A DNA stretch of 5,854 bases, taken from NCBI GenBank assembly GCA_945639745.1, contig CALZEK010000099.1, forward strand, positions 1-5,854. Direction: 5' to 3'. Below, one piece after another: positions 4,775-5,854 of the stretch. Source of the DNA: an uncultured Bacillaceae bacterium. GTDB lineage: Bacteria; Bacillota; Bacilli; Bacillales; Amphibacillaceae. Below the pieces are notes generated by a model. It worked only from the letters and a program-made list of their open reading frames with translations. It did no database searches and was not told the DNA's origin. Positions within the stretch are counted from its first letter, which is position 1. Each line of letters opens with the position of its first letter. Made by a program: the position numbers and the translations under genes.

Positions 4775-5854
4775 TTGGAAGAGAAAATATATTTATACTA
4801 TACTAACGATTTACATAGTTATTTCGATAATTGGCCTAAAGTAGCTACCTTTCTCAAGCAGAAAAAGCGTGATCGAAAAAGATATAATGAAACTTACCGC
4901 TTAGTAGATATAGGTGATCATATGGACCGGGTTAGTTCCGTAACAGAAGGTAGTATGGGAAAAGCAAATGTAAAATTATTAAATAATTTAGGTTATCATC
5001 ATGTTACTTTGGGTAATAATGAAGGCATTACTTTCCCATTTGAAAATTTTTATGCAATGTATGATCATGCAGAGTTTAATGTGATTTGTTCAAATTTAAA
5101 TTGTAGACAAACTGACAATCCTAAATGGTTAAAACAATCATTTATTGATGAAACAAAATCAGGTGTAAAAATTGGTTATCTTGGGTTAACAGCTGCATTT
5201 AATCCCTATTATCACTTACTTGGTTGGCATGTAGATGGTTCAGCAGAAACATTACGACGCGAAGTAGCGACATTAAAAAAATCAGCAGATATAATTGTAT
5301 TACTTTCACACGTAGGTATTAATGAAGACCGTGTCATTGCAGAGAATTTCCCAGAAATTGATGTCATTATTGGTGGACATACTCACCACCTTCTTCGTAC
5401 AGGCGAATATGTTAATGAAAGTGTCTTAACTGCTGGCGGTAAGTTTTGTTCATATGTCGGACAAGTTTTATTAACATGGAATCATGATTTAAATAAATTA
5501 GTTAAAAAAGAAGCTTATACAACAGATATTACATACTTACCAGACGATCTAGAAACAAGTCAATTATTATTAGAATTAAGAGCAGATGCAAACCAGGTTT
5601 TAAATAAAGAAGTTGTCAGGCTTGATAAAACATTGTTAGCAGATTGGCAAAAAGAAACAGTCCTTATGCAAAAATTAACCGATGAAGTTAAGTTACAAAC
5701 AAAAACAGATATTGCATTCTTGAATTCTGGTTTAATTCTTGAAGACTTCAAAGCAGGTAAAGTAACATATAAAGATGTTCACTATAAATGTCCTCATCCG
5801 ATTAATATTTGTATTGTTCATCTTAAAGGTGATGAATTAAAGGAAGTTATTCGT
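4775..5854 (+). CDS. yunD: YunD-like metallophosphoesterase / 5'-nucleotidase-family protein, partial at right edge
   Basis: This two-domain protein of the UshA/5'-nucleotidase superfamily has a calcineurin-like metal-dependent phosphoesterase followed by a C-terminal nucleotide-binding domain. 360 codons are present; about 450-460 are expected, so the end lies outside the window. No signal peptide is seen, consistent with the cytoplasmic YunD type rather than secreted UshA. Metal-site motifs in order: TNDLHSY (10-16, Asp12 and His14), DIGDHMDR (45-52, Asp48), GNNEG (80-84, Asn81), LLSHVG (176-181, His179) and GGHTHH (200-205, His202 and His204). The second domain begins at about 280-300, with FLNSGLI (315-321) and KCPHPINI (338-345) matching the family's NSG and PHPIN blocks. 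GNNE replaces the usual GNHE, so the catalytic histidine is absent; I recall this for YunD-type proteins in general. Start TTG 4775 is the only one available after the in-frame TAG. It is probably co-transcribed with the permease. Exact substrate is unknown; nucleotides or other phosphoesters are likely. Confidence 0.88.
   Translation, partial: MEEKIYLYYTNDLHSYFDNWPKVATFLKQKKRDRKRYNETYRLVDIGDHMDRVSSVTEGSMGKANVKLLNNLGYHHVTLGNNEGITFPFENFYAMYDHAEFNVICSNLNCRQTDNPKWLKQSFIDETKSGVKIGYLGLTAAFNPYYHLLGWHVDGSAETLRREVATLKKSADIIVLLSHVGINEDRVIAENFPEIDVIIGGHTHHLLRTGEYVNESVLTAGGKFCSYVGQVLLTWNHDLNKLVKKEAYTTDITYLPDDLETSQLLLELRADANQVLNKEVVRLDKTLLADWQKETVLMQKLTDEVKLQTKTDIAFLNSGLILEDFKAGKVTYKDVHYKCPHPINICIVHLKGDELKEVIR

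Noticed and set aside
5560..5751. Minus-strand open frame of 63 codons
   Set aside because: It is antisense to the conserved YunD-like coding sequence; no SD or motif supports it.
1..5854. Mobile element, CRISPR array, tRNA/rRNA or riboswitch
   Set aside because: No transposase, integrase, terminal inverted repeats, spaced repeats, cloverleaf with CCA-like end, or long structured leader was found. The longest gene-free stretch is the 168-base gap at 1052-1219.

Overview
The window is AT-rich and compactly coded. It has strong Shine-Dalgarno (SD) sequences of the GGAGG type, several TTG starts and A/T-ending codons. All six genes have recognisable counterparts in low-GC Gram-positive bacteria, so the source is very likely a member of the Bacilli. 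The TauE/SafE-type gene followed directly by a YunD-type phosphoesterase recalls the yunE/yunD neighbourhood of Bacillus subtilis, and the glycosylase resembles the staphylococcal type. I cannot place it at genus level. Nothing suggests phage, plasmid or recent transfer; this looks like an ordinary chromosomal segment.

Layout. A minus-strand YibE/F-family membrane protein (8-1051) is divergent from a small plus-strand DUF1722 (YbgA-like) protein (1220-1591). The 168-base gap between them holds a good extended -10 promoter and an imperfect inverted repeat. The DUF1722 gene is followed on the same strand by a BCCT-family (betaine/carnitine/choline) transporter (1667-3223), which has a TTG start and a SigB-like promoter candidate in its leader. 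A strong bidirectional hairpin terminator (3226-3258) separates it from a convergent minus-strand AAG/MPG-type 3-methyladenine DNA glycosylase (3257-3859). Divergent from that gene is a two-gene unit: a TauE/SafE-family permease (3947-4762) and a YunD-like metallophosphoesterase/5'-nucleotidase-family protein (4775-5854), which runs off the right edge.

How the genes fit together. The set is mixed housekeeping and stress functions: solute uptake (BCCT), alkylation repair (glycosylase), anion or sulfur-compound export (TauE/SafE), nucleotide or phosphoester hydrolysis (YunD-like), and two poorly understood families (YibE/F and DUF1722). Only the TauE/SafE-YunD pair looks tightly co-transcribed. 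DUF1722 may read through into the BCCT gene, because no convincing terminator lies between them.

I found no undescribed multi-gene system. The points most worth checking are: a glycosylase whose conserved N-terminus can only be reached from a non-canonical start (best candidate ATT); a BCCT transporter with substitutions at aromatic substrate-box positions; a YunD-like enzyme with GNNE in place of the catalytic GNHE motif; and a YibE/F protein that stops before its expected last helix.
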